Shown here: positions 30,059 to 37,581 of the stretch, piece by piece | Layout: each line of letters opens with the position of its first letter | Position numbering within the stretch: the first letter of the stretch is position 1 | The notes under the pieces: generated by a model | Told to the model about the DNA's origin: nothing | The model's input: only the letters and a program-made list of their open reading frames with translations | Databases searched by the model: none | Program-made: the position numbers and the translations under genes | DNA from: Azospirillum sp. 47_25 | Lineage (GTDB): Bacteria > Pseudomonadota > Alphaproteobacteria > RF32 > CAG-239 | DNA length: 64,000 bases | Reading direction: 5' to 3' | NCBI GenBank assembly: GCA_001917125.1 | Contig: MNTU01000039.1 | Span: forward strand, 1-64,000

Positions 30059-32068
30059 ATGCAGTTTTATTATGACAGCGGACTCTTGAAAAAAAGAGTT
30101 CTGCAGGATTTGGAAATCTGGCTGCCGCAATGGTACCCGAAAGGACGCGGCCGCAAAGGATATTTTGAAATCGGAGATATTGGCGGCACACCCGGCGACA
30201 GCCTGAAAATCTGCCTTTCCGGTGCCAAGCGCGGCCTGTGGTACGATTTTGCCACGGCCGAGGGCGGCGACGTTTTCTCTCTGTGGGGACGCAACCGCGG
30301 TATCTCCGGTTTTGGCAATATTCTCAAAGACATTGCCGGATATTACGGCATCAGTGGTTGTGAAGTCCCCGGAACCAAGGAAAAACGCGGCAGCCCGGAT
30401 CGGCGGCATGTTTATCTCAATGCAGACGGCGATATAATATGTTATATTTATCGCTACGAATATGCAGACAGCAGCAAAGAGTTTCTGCCCTGGAATGCGG
30501 CAAACGGCAAGACCGAATTTCCGTCCCCGCGGCCGCTTTACCGCCTGCCGCAGCTTCTTAAAAACAATGTAATCATCTTAGTTGAGGGCGAAAAATGCGC
30601 TGATGCGCTGGCCGCCGCCGGATTTGCAGCGACGACGCTGATGGGCGGTGCCAATACCCGGATTGAAAAAACGGATCTCTCGCCGCTCAAAGGCAAAGAC
30701 ATCATTTTGTGGCCGGACAATGACGAACCGGGGCGAAAATATGCCGACAATGTGGCTGAAGCTCTGCTAAAGCTGCCGGTTTCCTCACTTAAAATCACCC
30801 CGTTAACACCGGACAAGCCTGCCAAATGGGATGCGGCAGATGCGGTGGCGGAGAAATTTGATATTGTCGGACATCTGGCCAAAGCGGAAATTTATAAATT
30901 GCAGGAAAAGACGGAATCAAGCGGACGTTTGAAAATCGCTGATTTTACCGGAGAAATGTTCGCTACCAAGCCGCCGGAACTGCAATTTGTGGTCAAAAAC
31001 ACAATTCCGCGCGGCGTGGTCGGGCTGCTCTCGGCAATGGGAGACACCGGCAAAGGTATGCTGTTATTGGATTTGGCGCTCAAAATCTGTCAGGATAAGA
31101 CAGGAATGAGCCTTAAAGCCTTCGGTAACCCGGTAACGGCTACCGGCAGCGCGGTCATCTTTGCCGGAGAGGACACTGCCGACGAAATTCACCGCCGGAT
31201 TTACAAGCTGATGCCAGGCGGGCTGAACGGACGGATTGATCCGGCCAAACTCCATATCATTCCGCTGCCAAATACCGGCGGACCGTTTGCAATTGCCCGA
31301 AAATGCCGCGGCAGCGACGAATTCTGCCTGACCGAAGAATTTGAAAGCATCAAAACGCAGCTTGAAGCCATTCCGGACTTGGCGCTGGTGGTGTTTGATC
31401 CGCTGGCCTCGTTTGCCGGATTGGATCTGAACGCTGATCCGCGGGCGGCAAGCTATATTACCGGACAGTTGGCCGCGCTGGCGACCGCAACCAATGCCGC
31501 GGTTATTGTTGCCCATCATATTCGCAAAAACGACGGAATCACGACACCACAGGAAGCCCGCGACGCCATTCGCGGCACAACCGCAATCGTGGACGGGGTG
31601 CGGTTTGCGATTGCCTTCTGGGCAAACACAGCGGAAGAAAAAAAGATTTTTGCCGAACTGGACCAGGAATACCGTCCGAATGCCTGTTTCAAAGGCGCGG
31701 TGGTCAAAGCAAACTTTGGAGCCGACCGGACGGTGCGCAACTACATACGCAGCAAAGCCAGAGCCGTATTGGAAGAAGTGCCGGTCAAGATTGTGCCGAA
31801 AACCCTGTCGGCAGAAGAATTTGACAAGTTGCTGGTTGAAGCTATCGGCGAAGCAGAGAATGCCGGAACGCCGTTTGCAATTTCGGGGATCTCCGGGCTT
31901 TACGAAAACCGCGAGAAACTGCCGTTTGAACTGCAGGAAGCTTCCCGCGACTTTATCCGCAATACGGCCAAACGGCTGTTGGCTTCCGGACAGATTTGCC
32001 GTATCGGACAGACCGGCAGCAGCGATAAAAAATGGCTTGGTATCCCCGATGCCGGGAGGTGCGCATGA
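30059..32068 (+). CDS. Phage primase-helicase (Toprim plus RepA/DnaB-like AAA_25)
   Basis: 669 aa, strong GAGGGGG site. N-terminal 1-130: primase-like DNA-binding region (GLWYDFATAEGGDVFSLW). Toprim at about 165-245: VIILVEGEKCADALAAAGF and IILWPDNDEPG supply the acidic residues. Then the hexameric helicase ATPase at about 310-560: Walker A MGDTGKGM, Walker B LVVFDPL, motif VAHHIRK. It would unwind and prime the phage genome. Central gene of the replication block. Confidence 0.88.
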   Translation: MQFYYDSGLLKKRVLQDLEIWLPQWYPKGRGRKGYFEIGDIGGTPGDSLKICLSGAKRGLWYDFATAEGGDVFSLWGRNRGISGFGNILKDIAGYYGISGCEVPGTKEKRGSPDRRHVYLNADGDIICYIYRYEYADSSKEFLPWNAANGKTEFPSPRPLYRLPQLLKNNVIILVEGEKCADALAAAGFAATTLMGGANTRIEKTDLSPLKGKDIILWPDNDEPGRKYADNVAEALLKLPVSSLKITPLTPDKPAKWDAADAVAEKFDIVGHLAKAEIYKLQEKTESSGRLKIADFTGEMFATKPPELQFVVKNTIPRGVVGLLSAMGDTGKGMLLLDLALKICQDKTGMSLKAFGNPVTATGSAVIFAGEDTADEIHRRIYKLMPGGLNGRIDPAKLHIIPLPNTGGPFAIARKCRGSDEFCLTEEFESIKTQLEAIPDLALVVFDPLASFAGLDLNADPRAASYITGQLAALATATNAAVIVAHHIRKNDGITTPQEARDAIRGTTAIVDGVRFAIAFWANTAEEKKIFAELDQEYRPNACFKGAVVKANFGADRTVRNYIRSKARAVLEEVPVKIVPKTLSAEEFDKLLVEAIGEAENAGTPFAISGISGLYENREKLPFELQEASRDFIRNTAKRLLASGQICRIGQTGSSDKKWLGIPDAGRCA

Positions 32069-32388
32069 CGGCGCCATTACCATACTTTCCTGAATGTAAA
32101 AAGCCGGAATACGCCGTCAGGAATCCGCGATGCAGGAAAACTGCGGCTTACAGCAAAATGACCGCTAAGGTAAAAACGGGTTTCCGTCATGAACGTGAAG
32201 GATTCCGGTGTTTAGATTTTGGTTCAGGAATCGCTTTTAACTCATTGAAAAATAATCATTACTATTTGAAGAAATTCACAACAGCGCGGTCGGTATATAT
32301 ATTTTTTAAAATATATATACCGGCTGCCGTGACCGTCGTCAGGAACGGAAAACAGGAACAGCAAAGGAAATTGTCATGGCAGAATTAA
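32065..32388 (+). CDS. Possible small protein coupled to the primase-helicase
   Basis: 107 aa. The ATG at 32065 overlaps the helicase stop (ATGA) and follows GGGAGGTGCGC, which is good evidence for translation. The first 60 residues have three Cys and many basic residues; the rest runs through an AT-rich palindrome and into the next gene, and looks less protein-like. It may be a decayed or extended frame. Confidence 0.35.
   Translation: MTAPLPYFPECKKPEYAVRNPRCRKTAAYSKMTAKVKTGFRHEREGFRCLDFGSGIAFNSLKNNHYYLKKFTTARSVYIFFKIYIPAAVTVVRNGKQEQQRKLSWQN
32291..32322. repeat. Perfect AT-rich palindrome next to the replication gene
   Basis: CGGTATATATAT (32291-32302) and ATATATATACCG (32311-32322) with TTTTTAAA between. 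Position and composition suit a replication origin, operator or cruciform. Confidence 0.55.
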
Positions 32389-32813
32389 TTTGGACACGGG
32401 AGATGGTCAAAGACTGGTTCGAGAGCGCCGTTTATACCCTCAAGAAAATGCCGAGAGAAAAGGTTCAGGGTTATAAAACCTATTGGCCCGGCATCAGATA
32501 TACCGAAATGGAACTTTTGCAGATGGATAGTAAACCCATCCGTCTGGTAGCCAACAGTCTGGACATTGCCCGTTTGGATGCGGTGCTGGAATGGATCTAT
32601 CTGGTGGATAATGTAGACCAGCGGTGGATTATCTGGCAGCGGGCCAAACGTTATCCCTGGCGGCTGATCTGCAAAAGATACGGCAAAACCAGCCGAACGC
32701 TGATTGACTGGCACAATGCCGGGATTGATGTCATTGTTAAAGTGTTGAATAATCCGAAAAGTGATCTTTTTGCCAGAAACCATGTTCTTTTAAGCAAATA
32801 TTTGTCTTATTAG
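32376..32813 (+). CDS. DUF6362 family phage protein
   Basis: 145 aa. LKKMPREKVQGYKTYWPGI, the central I-A-R-L-D-A-V-LEW segment and WIIWQRAKRYPWRLICKRYG are the hallmarks of DUF6362, a family of alphaproteobacterial phages with a likely HTH (RYGKTSRTLIDWHNAGI). Probably a DNA-binding regulator of replication or late genes. Start ATG 32376 after AAAGGAAATTGTC. Confidence 0.85.
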   Translation: MAELIWTREMVKDWFESAVYTLKKMPREKVQGYKTYWPGIRYTEMELLQMDSKPIRLVANSLDIARLDAVLEWIYLVDNVDQRWIIWQRAKRYPWRLICKRYGKTSRTLIDWHNAGIDVIVKVLNNPKSDLFARNHVLLSKYLSY

Positions 32814-32842
32814 CTGGACTTAGCAAAATGTTTCCGGCTTTG
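32814..32842 (+). promoter_or_regulatory. A-type upstream element A7
   Basis: CTGGACTTAGCAAAATGTTT then CCGGCTTTG, starting right at the stop of the DUF6362 gene. Confidence 0.75.
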
Positions 32843-32883
32843 TGTTTGCTGTAACGAAAAACAGTAACAGAAAGGAAAATACA

Positions 32884-33351
32884 ATGAGAGATGAAAACAT
32901 CAAACTGACGATTGACCCGGCAGCTGGCCTTTTGAAAATCAAAATGCCGGACGGAACTGTCCGCAGGGTGGAACCGGAGAAAAACCTGCCGATTTCGGCA
33001 GATTTGGCCGGATTTAGCATCAACGGCGAGCATTACAGCAACGGGCTGGGCGACGGGTTCGGCGAAATCATTATCTTCCGCCTGCCCAAAGACCTGCAGC
33101 CGACGGAAGAAGAAAGCCGCAGGCTGACTGCCCTGAAACCAATGATTGATGATGAAGAAGATGAAATCAGCCACTTCTTAAGTTCGGACAGCACGGCAGG
33201 ACAGTTTGAAATCTGCGAAAATGACTTGGACGATCTGCCATCTTATCGGATCAGCGGCTGTGCATCGCTGACAACATACATTTTTGATATATTCGCCATT
33301 CTCGGCAAGGGTGCCAATGTGCGGGAAATTAACAAAAACAGAAAAAAATAA
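32884..33351 (+). CDS. Hypothetical accessory protein
   Basis: 155 aa from ATG 32884 (AGAAAGGAAAATACA). N-terminal beta region (LLKIKMPDGTVRRVEPEKNL), long acidic middle (DDEEDEISHFL) and a C-terminal helix. Unknown. The A7 element shows that the accessory regulon extends into the replication block. Confidence 0.6.
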   Translation: MRDENIKLTIDPAAGLLKIKMPDGTVRRVEPEKNLPISADLAGFSINGEHYSNGLGDGFGEIIIFRLPKDLQPTEEESRRLTALKPMIDDEEDEISHFLSSDSTAGQFEICENDLDDLPSYRISGCASLTTYIFDIFAILGKGANVREINKNRKK

Positions 33352-33517
33352 GCAATTGGGGCGGTGCCGGAGATTGCTATTTTATAGATGGAAATACCAT
33401 TTTTTATTGAAATAAGCCATAAGAAGGTGATGTTTTTATCTATTTACTGTTTTAGACTTGAATTTCATATTTTTTCAAAATAAGCTATTCGCAGAGAAAA
33501 TAATTTGAGAGAAGGTC

Positions 33518-34378
33518 ATGAATAAAACATTTAATATAGCAGAATATTTACAAGGATTGTCAAAAGATTTAGTAAATGCATTTGATAAAGCTGCGAAAAA
33601 TTCTCATCCTCAAGCGATAGGTTCGGGACGTGAAAAAAGTGTTAAGGATCAATTAGAACGTCTTCTACCTGCAGGGGTTGGTGTTGGAAGTGGATTTGTA
33701 ATTGATAGCTATGGCTCTATCTCAAAACAATGTGATATTATTATCTTTGAAAAGGACTTTGCCCTAAAATTCTCTCCCAATGACGATGAGCTTTATACTT
33801 ATTATAATTGTGAAAATGTTATTGCTGTAGGCCAAGTAAAATCACAAGCCGCTAAAAAGGAAATTCAAGATTCAATAGAAAATCTTAAAAGTGTTAAAAA
33901 TTTAAAGAGAAGAGAAAATTTAATAGATGATTTTATGGGACACAAAGTCAGCTCTTTCAGAAACTATCTTGGAAATATGTCCGCGATGCCTGCCATTGAG
34001 GAGCAATATGATCCTTTAACAAAATCATCAGATAATATTTTTACTTTTTTAATTTGTAACTCTTTCTCAACACCAGATACCACAATTCTTAATGAGATTG
34101 AGACTATGTGTGAGCATAATAAAAGATACTATCCTAATCGTCTTTTATCGGTTGAGAATGATTATTGTTTTTGGCTTAATGGTTTATATAAGGTGGAACC
34201 AATGGATGCAAAGACTTTTACTTCTCAAAAAGTTCAGTGTTCTTTGGGGTATTTAATTTTAGATTTAATGAATATTATAAAACAGGGGCGTAGCGTTCCA
34301 AATAATAAAAATGTTTATTTTCCTGAATACCAATCTATATGTCTAGATAGGCAAATACTTCAACTAACATCTAAATAA
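33518..34378 (+). CDS. DUF6602-like protein with PD-(D/E)xK-like core (moron)
   Basis: 286 aa, GAGAAGGTC before ATG. GREKSVKDQLERLLPAGVGV, GSGFVIDSYGSISKQCDIII and ENVIAVGQVKS follow the DUF6602 pattern: an Asp on one strand (CDIII) and, on the next, the E-x-K position, here Q-V-K. Proteins of this family occur in defence neighbourhoods, but the role is not known. Much more AT-rich than its flanks and not linked to them, as expected of a recently acquired cargo gene. Confidence 0.75.
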   Translation: MNKTFNIAEYLQGLSKDLVNAFDKAAKNSHPQAIGSGREKSVKDQLERLLPAGVGVGSGFVIDSYGSISKQCDIIIFEKDFALKFSPNDDELYTYYNCENVIAVGQVKSQAAKKEIQDSIENLKSVKNLKRRENLIDDFMGHKVSSFRNYLGNMSAMPAIEEQYDPLTKSSDNIFTFLICNSFSTPDTTILNEIETMCEHNKRYYPNRLLSVENDYCFWLNGLYKVEPMDAKTFTSQKVQCSLGYLILDLMNIIKQGRSVPNNKNVYFPEYQSICLDRQILQLTSK

Positions 34379-34642
34379 GATAGAATAGTATTTTTTTGCA
34401 GAAAGACTTAAAAATCTGCCTTTTCAAGTGAAATGTACTTCAAAGCCTTATTCCACAAAGGATTGCAGCGGACCTGACAGACGGAAATTTTTCAGACAGC
34501 AGGCTGTAAAGGCCCGGATTTCCTTGAATCGTACTTCACATATTATTTTACTTCACATATTCGCAAAAATGGTTTATCAAATCAGGTATAATCGGGGCGT
34601 TGTATAGATACCGCTCCGGCGAAAAAGGAAAATCCCCCTCAA

Positions 34643-35200
34643 ATGATCATCACCGAACTCCAAATAAATGACGCTGCGGAACGACAGCTGCATCTGATTG
34701 CTTCGCGGCAAATTCCCTTTGCCGTGGCGGCTTCTCTGACGGCTGTGGCAAAGATTGCCCAAGCCGAAGTGCGTGATCATATCAACGAAACCTTTACCAT
34801 TCGCCGGAAAAGCGGTGGGTTTGCCAGCAGCATTGCCGTTAAACCGGCAACCAAGCAAAACCAGACCGCAGAAGTTTATACAATGGCCCGATTTGCAGCT
34901 TTACAGCAAGTCGGCGGGTTGCGGCAGCCACAGGGAAGCAACTTGGCAATCCCTTCCTATCAGAATTTGAGCGAGGTTAAGGTACGGCGGTCAGTACGCA
35001 GTATTGCCGATGCCTTTGAAATGAAACTCCAAGATGGTCAGACAGCTTTAGTTCGGCGCAAAGGAAAAGGCTTGCAGTTTCTTTATTTCCTCAGAAAACA
35101 GGCTGATGTGCCGAAACGCTTCAAAATGATTGAAATTGTTACGGAAACAGCTAAGCGGGAATTCGGGCGGACATTGGAAGCCAAAGTTCGTGAACTATAA
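34643..35200 (+). CDS. Probable phage minor tail (gpZ-like) protein
   Basis: 185 aa. Opens with IPFAVAASLTAVAKIAQAEV and RDHINETFTIRRKSGGF, reminiscent of prophage minor tail protein Z and HK97 gp10-type tail-completion proteins. Basic, helix then beta. It is separated from the main structural operon by 1.3 kb and an opposing gene pair, which is unusual. Start ATG 34643 with a weak ribosome site. Confidence 0.5.
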   Translation: MIITELQINDAAERQLHLIASRQIPFAVAASLTAVAKIAQAEVRDHINETFTIRRKSGGFASSIAVKPATKQNQTAEVYTMARFAALQQVGGLRQPQGSNLAIPSYQNLSEVKVRRSVRSIADAFEMKLQDGQTALVRRKGKGLQFLYFLRKQADVPKRFKMIEIVTETAKREFGRTLEAKVREL

Positions 35201-35794
35201 GAATTCTTTTAAATCCGGATGCTGACGGACTTTTTCCTGAATTTGGCGGAGCGACTGGGGATTAAGTTTACGAATAACAGCTTGGCGGTGGGCGTGGTTA
35301 TAAACGTCTCCGGTTCGGATGTCTAAAACCTGATTGCCGTGATGTCCGTGCAGGCGAAACGGCCACGGATCATCTTCAGCGCTCAAGTGAAAGCGCCAGC
35401 GATAGGTATCAATCGTTGCCGTTCCCTCATAAAGGTCAGCATCTTCCGGATTGGGATCTTCGACGGATAAAATAAAGAAAGATTCATAAATACAGCTCAG
35501 GGAATCGAAAAAAGATTCTATTGCCGTAATATCGTCGAACTCCCCGCACAAGCAGAGGGCATAATCACAGGTGCGGATTTGGATATTAATTTCAGGAAAG
35601 GCGACACAAAGTGCGGAATGGTATTTTTTATCAACCGGAATGTTCATTTGTATTTGGTGCTTTTCCCGTTTTGGGCAAAAATGAAGCTTTCCGCAAAATC
35701 TGCCGTTGAAAAACAGATATTCGTTGACGACTTTTATAAGCGCATTGTCGCCATAGGTTTTGATTTTATGATATTTGGCAGAATTATTTGACAT
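35195..35794 (-). CDS. Hypothetical protein
   Basis: 199 aa from ATG 35794, which overlaps the end of the upstream gene. Beta-rich first half with several Cys (CDYALCLCGEFD), then WPFRLHGHHGNQVLDIRTGD and a helical end. Family unknown. It overlaps the + strand tail gene by 6 bases at the stops. With 35784-36017 it forms a two-gene minus-strand operon. Confidence 0.6.
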   Translation of the reverse strand: MSNNSAKYHKIKTYGDNALIKVVNEYLFFNGRFCGKLHFCPKREKHQIQMNIPVDKKYHSALCVAFPEINIQIRTCDYALCLCGEFDDITAIESFFDSLSCIYESFFILSVEDPNPEDADLYEGTATIDTYRWRFHLSAEDDPWPFRLHGHHGNQVLDIRTGDVYNHAHRQAVIRKLNPQSLRQIQEKVRQHPDLKEFL

Positions 35795-36017
35795 CGCTGT
35801 CCAGACTGAAAAACAGGGTATCTTCCTGTGATATCTTGATATTTTGTGTCTGAGTATTGACAATGATCGGCTGCGACGGATCTATGTCCAAGGTCGTGCC
35901 ATTTGGCCTGTTAGGCTGTACCGATTTGAAATCTATAGAAAGAATCGGCGAGCTACGACCATCTGCATCAGAAATATAGGCGTTGCGCCCGATAAACTTA
36001 ATTGAATACTGTTTCAT
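35784..36017 (-). CDS. Hypothetical small protein
   Basis: 77 aa. Beta-strand pattern (YSIKFIGRNAYISDADGR, NGTTLDIDPSQPIIV). Translationally coupled to the 199-aa gene. Unknown; could be the partner of a two-component accessory system. Confidence 0.55.
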   Translation of the reverse strand: MKQYSIKFIGRNAYISDADGRSSPILSIDFKSVQPNRPNGTTLDIDPSQPIIVNTQTQNIKISQEDTLFFSLDSDVK

Positions 36018-36224
36018 TCATGCCTCCGCCGCGTATTAAAAAATAAAAATCGGGAATGGGCAAGAAAAACCGGACGGTTACTAACTTTAATATAACTTAA
36101 AAAAGTATGTTTCAGGCGTCATTAGAAAGTAAGACTGCCTCAAAGTGCTGTTGGGTTTTCCATTTAGATTTAAGCGGAGAGCCGAAAAACACATATTTTT
36201 TATTTATTTCGTTGAAAAAAGGTA

Positions 36225-36281
36225 CTGTCGGAAGATTTTTCGACGCGGGTAACGCGAACCCCGCCGCGTCGCTACCGACAG
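36225..36281. other. Long GC-rich hairpin
   Basis: CTGTCGG (36225) pairs with CCGACAG (36275) and CGACGCGG (36241) with CCGCGTCG (36264), a 57-nt two-part stem. On the minus strand it is followed by CTTTTTTC, so it could terminate in that direction. Confidence 0.6.
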
Positions 36282-36293
36282 ACTAAAAAAAGG

Positions 36294-36337
36294 GTTCGCA
36301 CCAAGTTCGCACCGAATTTGCGCCAAATCCTTATAAT
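36294..36337 (+). promoter_or_regulatory. SOS (LexA-type) box and -10 region before the late operon
   Basis: GTTCGCACCAAGTTC at 36294-36308 fits the alphaproteobacterial LexA consensus GTTC-N7-GTTC exactly. TATAAT follows at 36332-36337. A further GTTCGCACC lies at 36375. This suggests that DNA damage could switch on the 36.5-61 kb operon. The rest of 36018-36489 has no gene. Confidence 0.55.
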
Positions 36338-36441
36338 ATAAGGCTTCGCGCGGATATTATTATAAAAAAGACAGGTTCGCACCTGATATTATCAAAACCG
36401 TTGCCCAGTAAGGCATACAAAAGAATTTTTGTAATAACAGT

Positions 36442-36470
36442 AAAGGTTCGCAGTTGCGAACCTCTTTTTT
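36442..36470 (+). terminator. Terminator/attenuator just before the methyltransferase gene
   Basis: AGGTTCGC-AGTT-GCGAACCT (36444-36463) then CTTTTTT, 20 bases before the GTG start at 36490. It shares the GGTTCGC string with the upstream box. Confidence 0.75.
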
Positions 36471-36489
36471 ATATAAGGAAGCAAGAATT

Positions 36490-37581
36490 GTGGATATACC
36501 TACCTGCCGAGTGTTATCACTCTGTTCCGGGGTCGGAGGTCTTGACCTTGGACTTAAACTCGCAATGCCAACTAGCCGAACAGTCGCTTATATGGAGATC
36601 GAAGCCTATGCGTGCGAAATTTTGGTTAAACGCATGCAAGAAAAAATCTTGGATCCGGCACCTCTTTGGTCAGATATCAAATCCTTTGATGGCAAACCGT
36701 GGCGTGGAAAAGTGGATCTTATCACTGGCGGATATCCGTGCCAACCGTTTTCAGTTGCAGGAAAGAAACTCGGAGAAAAAGACCCCAGACATCTCTGGCC
36801 CCATGTGCGGAGAATTGTTTCCGAGGTTGAGCCAACGCTCTGTTTCTTTGAAAACGTCGGCGGACATCTACAGCTGGGGTTTGAGCAAGTCCATGATGAC
36901 CTACAAGGACTGGGTTACAAAGTTAAGGCAGGCTTGTTCACTGCGGAAGAAGTCGGTGCTCCGCATCGCCGTGAACGGCTCTTTATCTTGGCCTACCGTG
37001 ATGACAGCAGATGCAACGGTTGCGGAAACAATCACGCCCAACGACAGGTATGTCCAAACCAAGAACGGCACCCTGCGCCGATACATCAAGAGCGGACACA
37101 ACTGCAGCCTGGGATTAGCGAGAACAGCACGTCTCTGGCCGACGGTGCTGGTATCGGAAGCCAACGGCGCTTCGCTCAAAAAAGTTCAGACCGGGTATTC
37201 GCGAAGTCGTCTGAAAGAGGAAGTTTTGTTGTGGAAACAGCCGAAGAGATGGCGGACACCGAATGCCTCGGATGCCGAGGGCGGCGTTATGGAGATCAGA
37301 ACGGGAACTTCTGCCCGGATAAAACTTCGCGATCATTCCGTACATGTTGCCAATTGCCTCTGTGGCCACCCAGACCAAATGACTTTGATGACTGGCGAAA
37401 TATCCCAGAGAACCTTAAACCCGCGATTTACCGAATGGCTGATGGGCTGGCCGACCGGGTGGACAGAGTTAGAGCCTGCGGCAACGGCGTGGTGCCTCTG
37501 GTGGCGGCGTATGCGTTTACAGTTCTTACGTCTAACCTTGAATTTACAACAACAGGTATCTTAAATGAACGAGAAAGTTAA
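36490..37581 (+). CDS. DNA cytosine-5 methyltransferase
   Basis: 363 aa from GTG 36490 (AAGGAAGCAAGAATT); the longer frame begins with TTG inside a terminator. C5-MTase motifs: LCSGVGGLDLGL (I), GGYPCQPFS with catalytic Cys84 (IV), FFENV Glu121 (VI), GAPHRRERLFIL (VIII) and RACGNGVVPLVA (X). It methylates cytosine in host and phage DNA, probably against restriction. From about 36890 to 37564 a second frame is also open and also looks like methyltransferase C-terminus. The end overlaps the next gene by 17 bases. Confidence 0.92.
   Translation: MDIPTCRVLSLCSGVGGLDLGLKLAMPTSRTVAYMEIEAYACEILVKRMQEKILDPAPLWSDIKSFDGKPWRGKVDLITGGYPCQPFSVAGKKLGEKDPRHLWPHVRRIVSEVEPTLCFFENVGGHLQLGFEQVHDDLQGLGYKVKAGLFTAEEVGAPHRRERLFILAYRDDSRCNGCGNNHAQRQVCPNQERHPAPIHQERTQLQPGISENSTSLADGAGIGSQRRFAQKSSDRVFAKSSERGSFVVETAEEMADTECLGCRGRRYGDQNGNFCPDKTSRSFRTCCQLPLWPPRPNDFDDWRNIPENLKPAIYRMADGLADRVDRVRACGNGVVPLVAAYAFTVLTSNLEFTTTGILNERES
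36893..37564 (+). CDS. Overlapping +1-frame ORF with a methyltransferase-like C-terminus
   Basis: 223 aa if started at ATG 36893. Read in the alternative frame of the C5-methyltransferase gene. It contains WPTVMTADATVAE, LWPTVLVSEANGAS, WRTPNASDAEGG and LNPRFTEWLMGWPTGWTELE, which by memory match the target-recognition and C-terminal stretch of another set of phage C5 methyltransferases. The stop (37562-37564) abuts the ATG of the next gene. It could be a true overlapping gene, an alternative C-terminus reached by frameshifting, or a mirror of a conserved DNA sequence. Confidence 0.4.
   Translation: MMTYKDWVTKLRQACSLRKKSVLRIAVNGSLSWPTVMTADATVAETITPNDRYVQTKNGTLRRYIKSGHNCSLGLARTARLWPTVLVSEANGASLKKVQTGYSRSRLKEEVLLWKQPKRWRTPNASDAEGGVMEIRTGTSARIKLRDHSVHVANCLCGHPDQMTLMTGEISQRTLNPRFTEWLMGWPTGWTELEPAATAWCLWWRRMRLQFLRLTLNLQQQVS

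Noticed and set aside
31064..32083. 339-codon antisense ORF opposite the primase-helicase
   Set aside because: Shadow of a codon-biased gene; low-complexity, no ribosome site, no motif.
7264..32842. A/B elements as a dispersed CRISPR-like array or as sigma-54 promoters
   Set aside because: Spacing is irregular with genes between; the GG-N10-GC geometry of sigma-54 promoters is not met.
36401..36892. N-terminal part of the second frame in the methyltransferase gene
   Set aside because: Open by chance over the conserved PCQPFS region; starts with TTG inside the regulatory region and shows no protein-like motif before about 36890.
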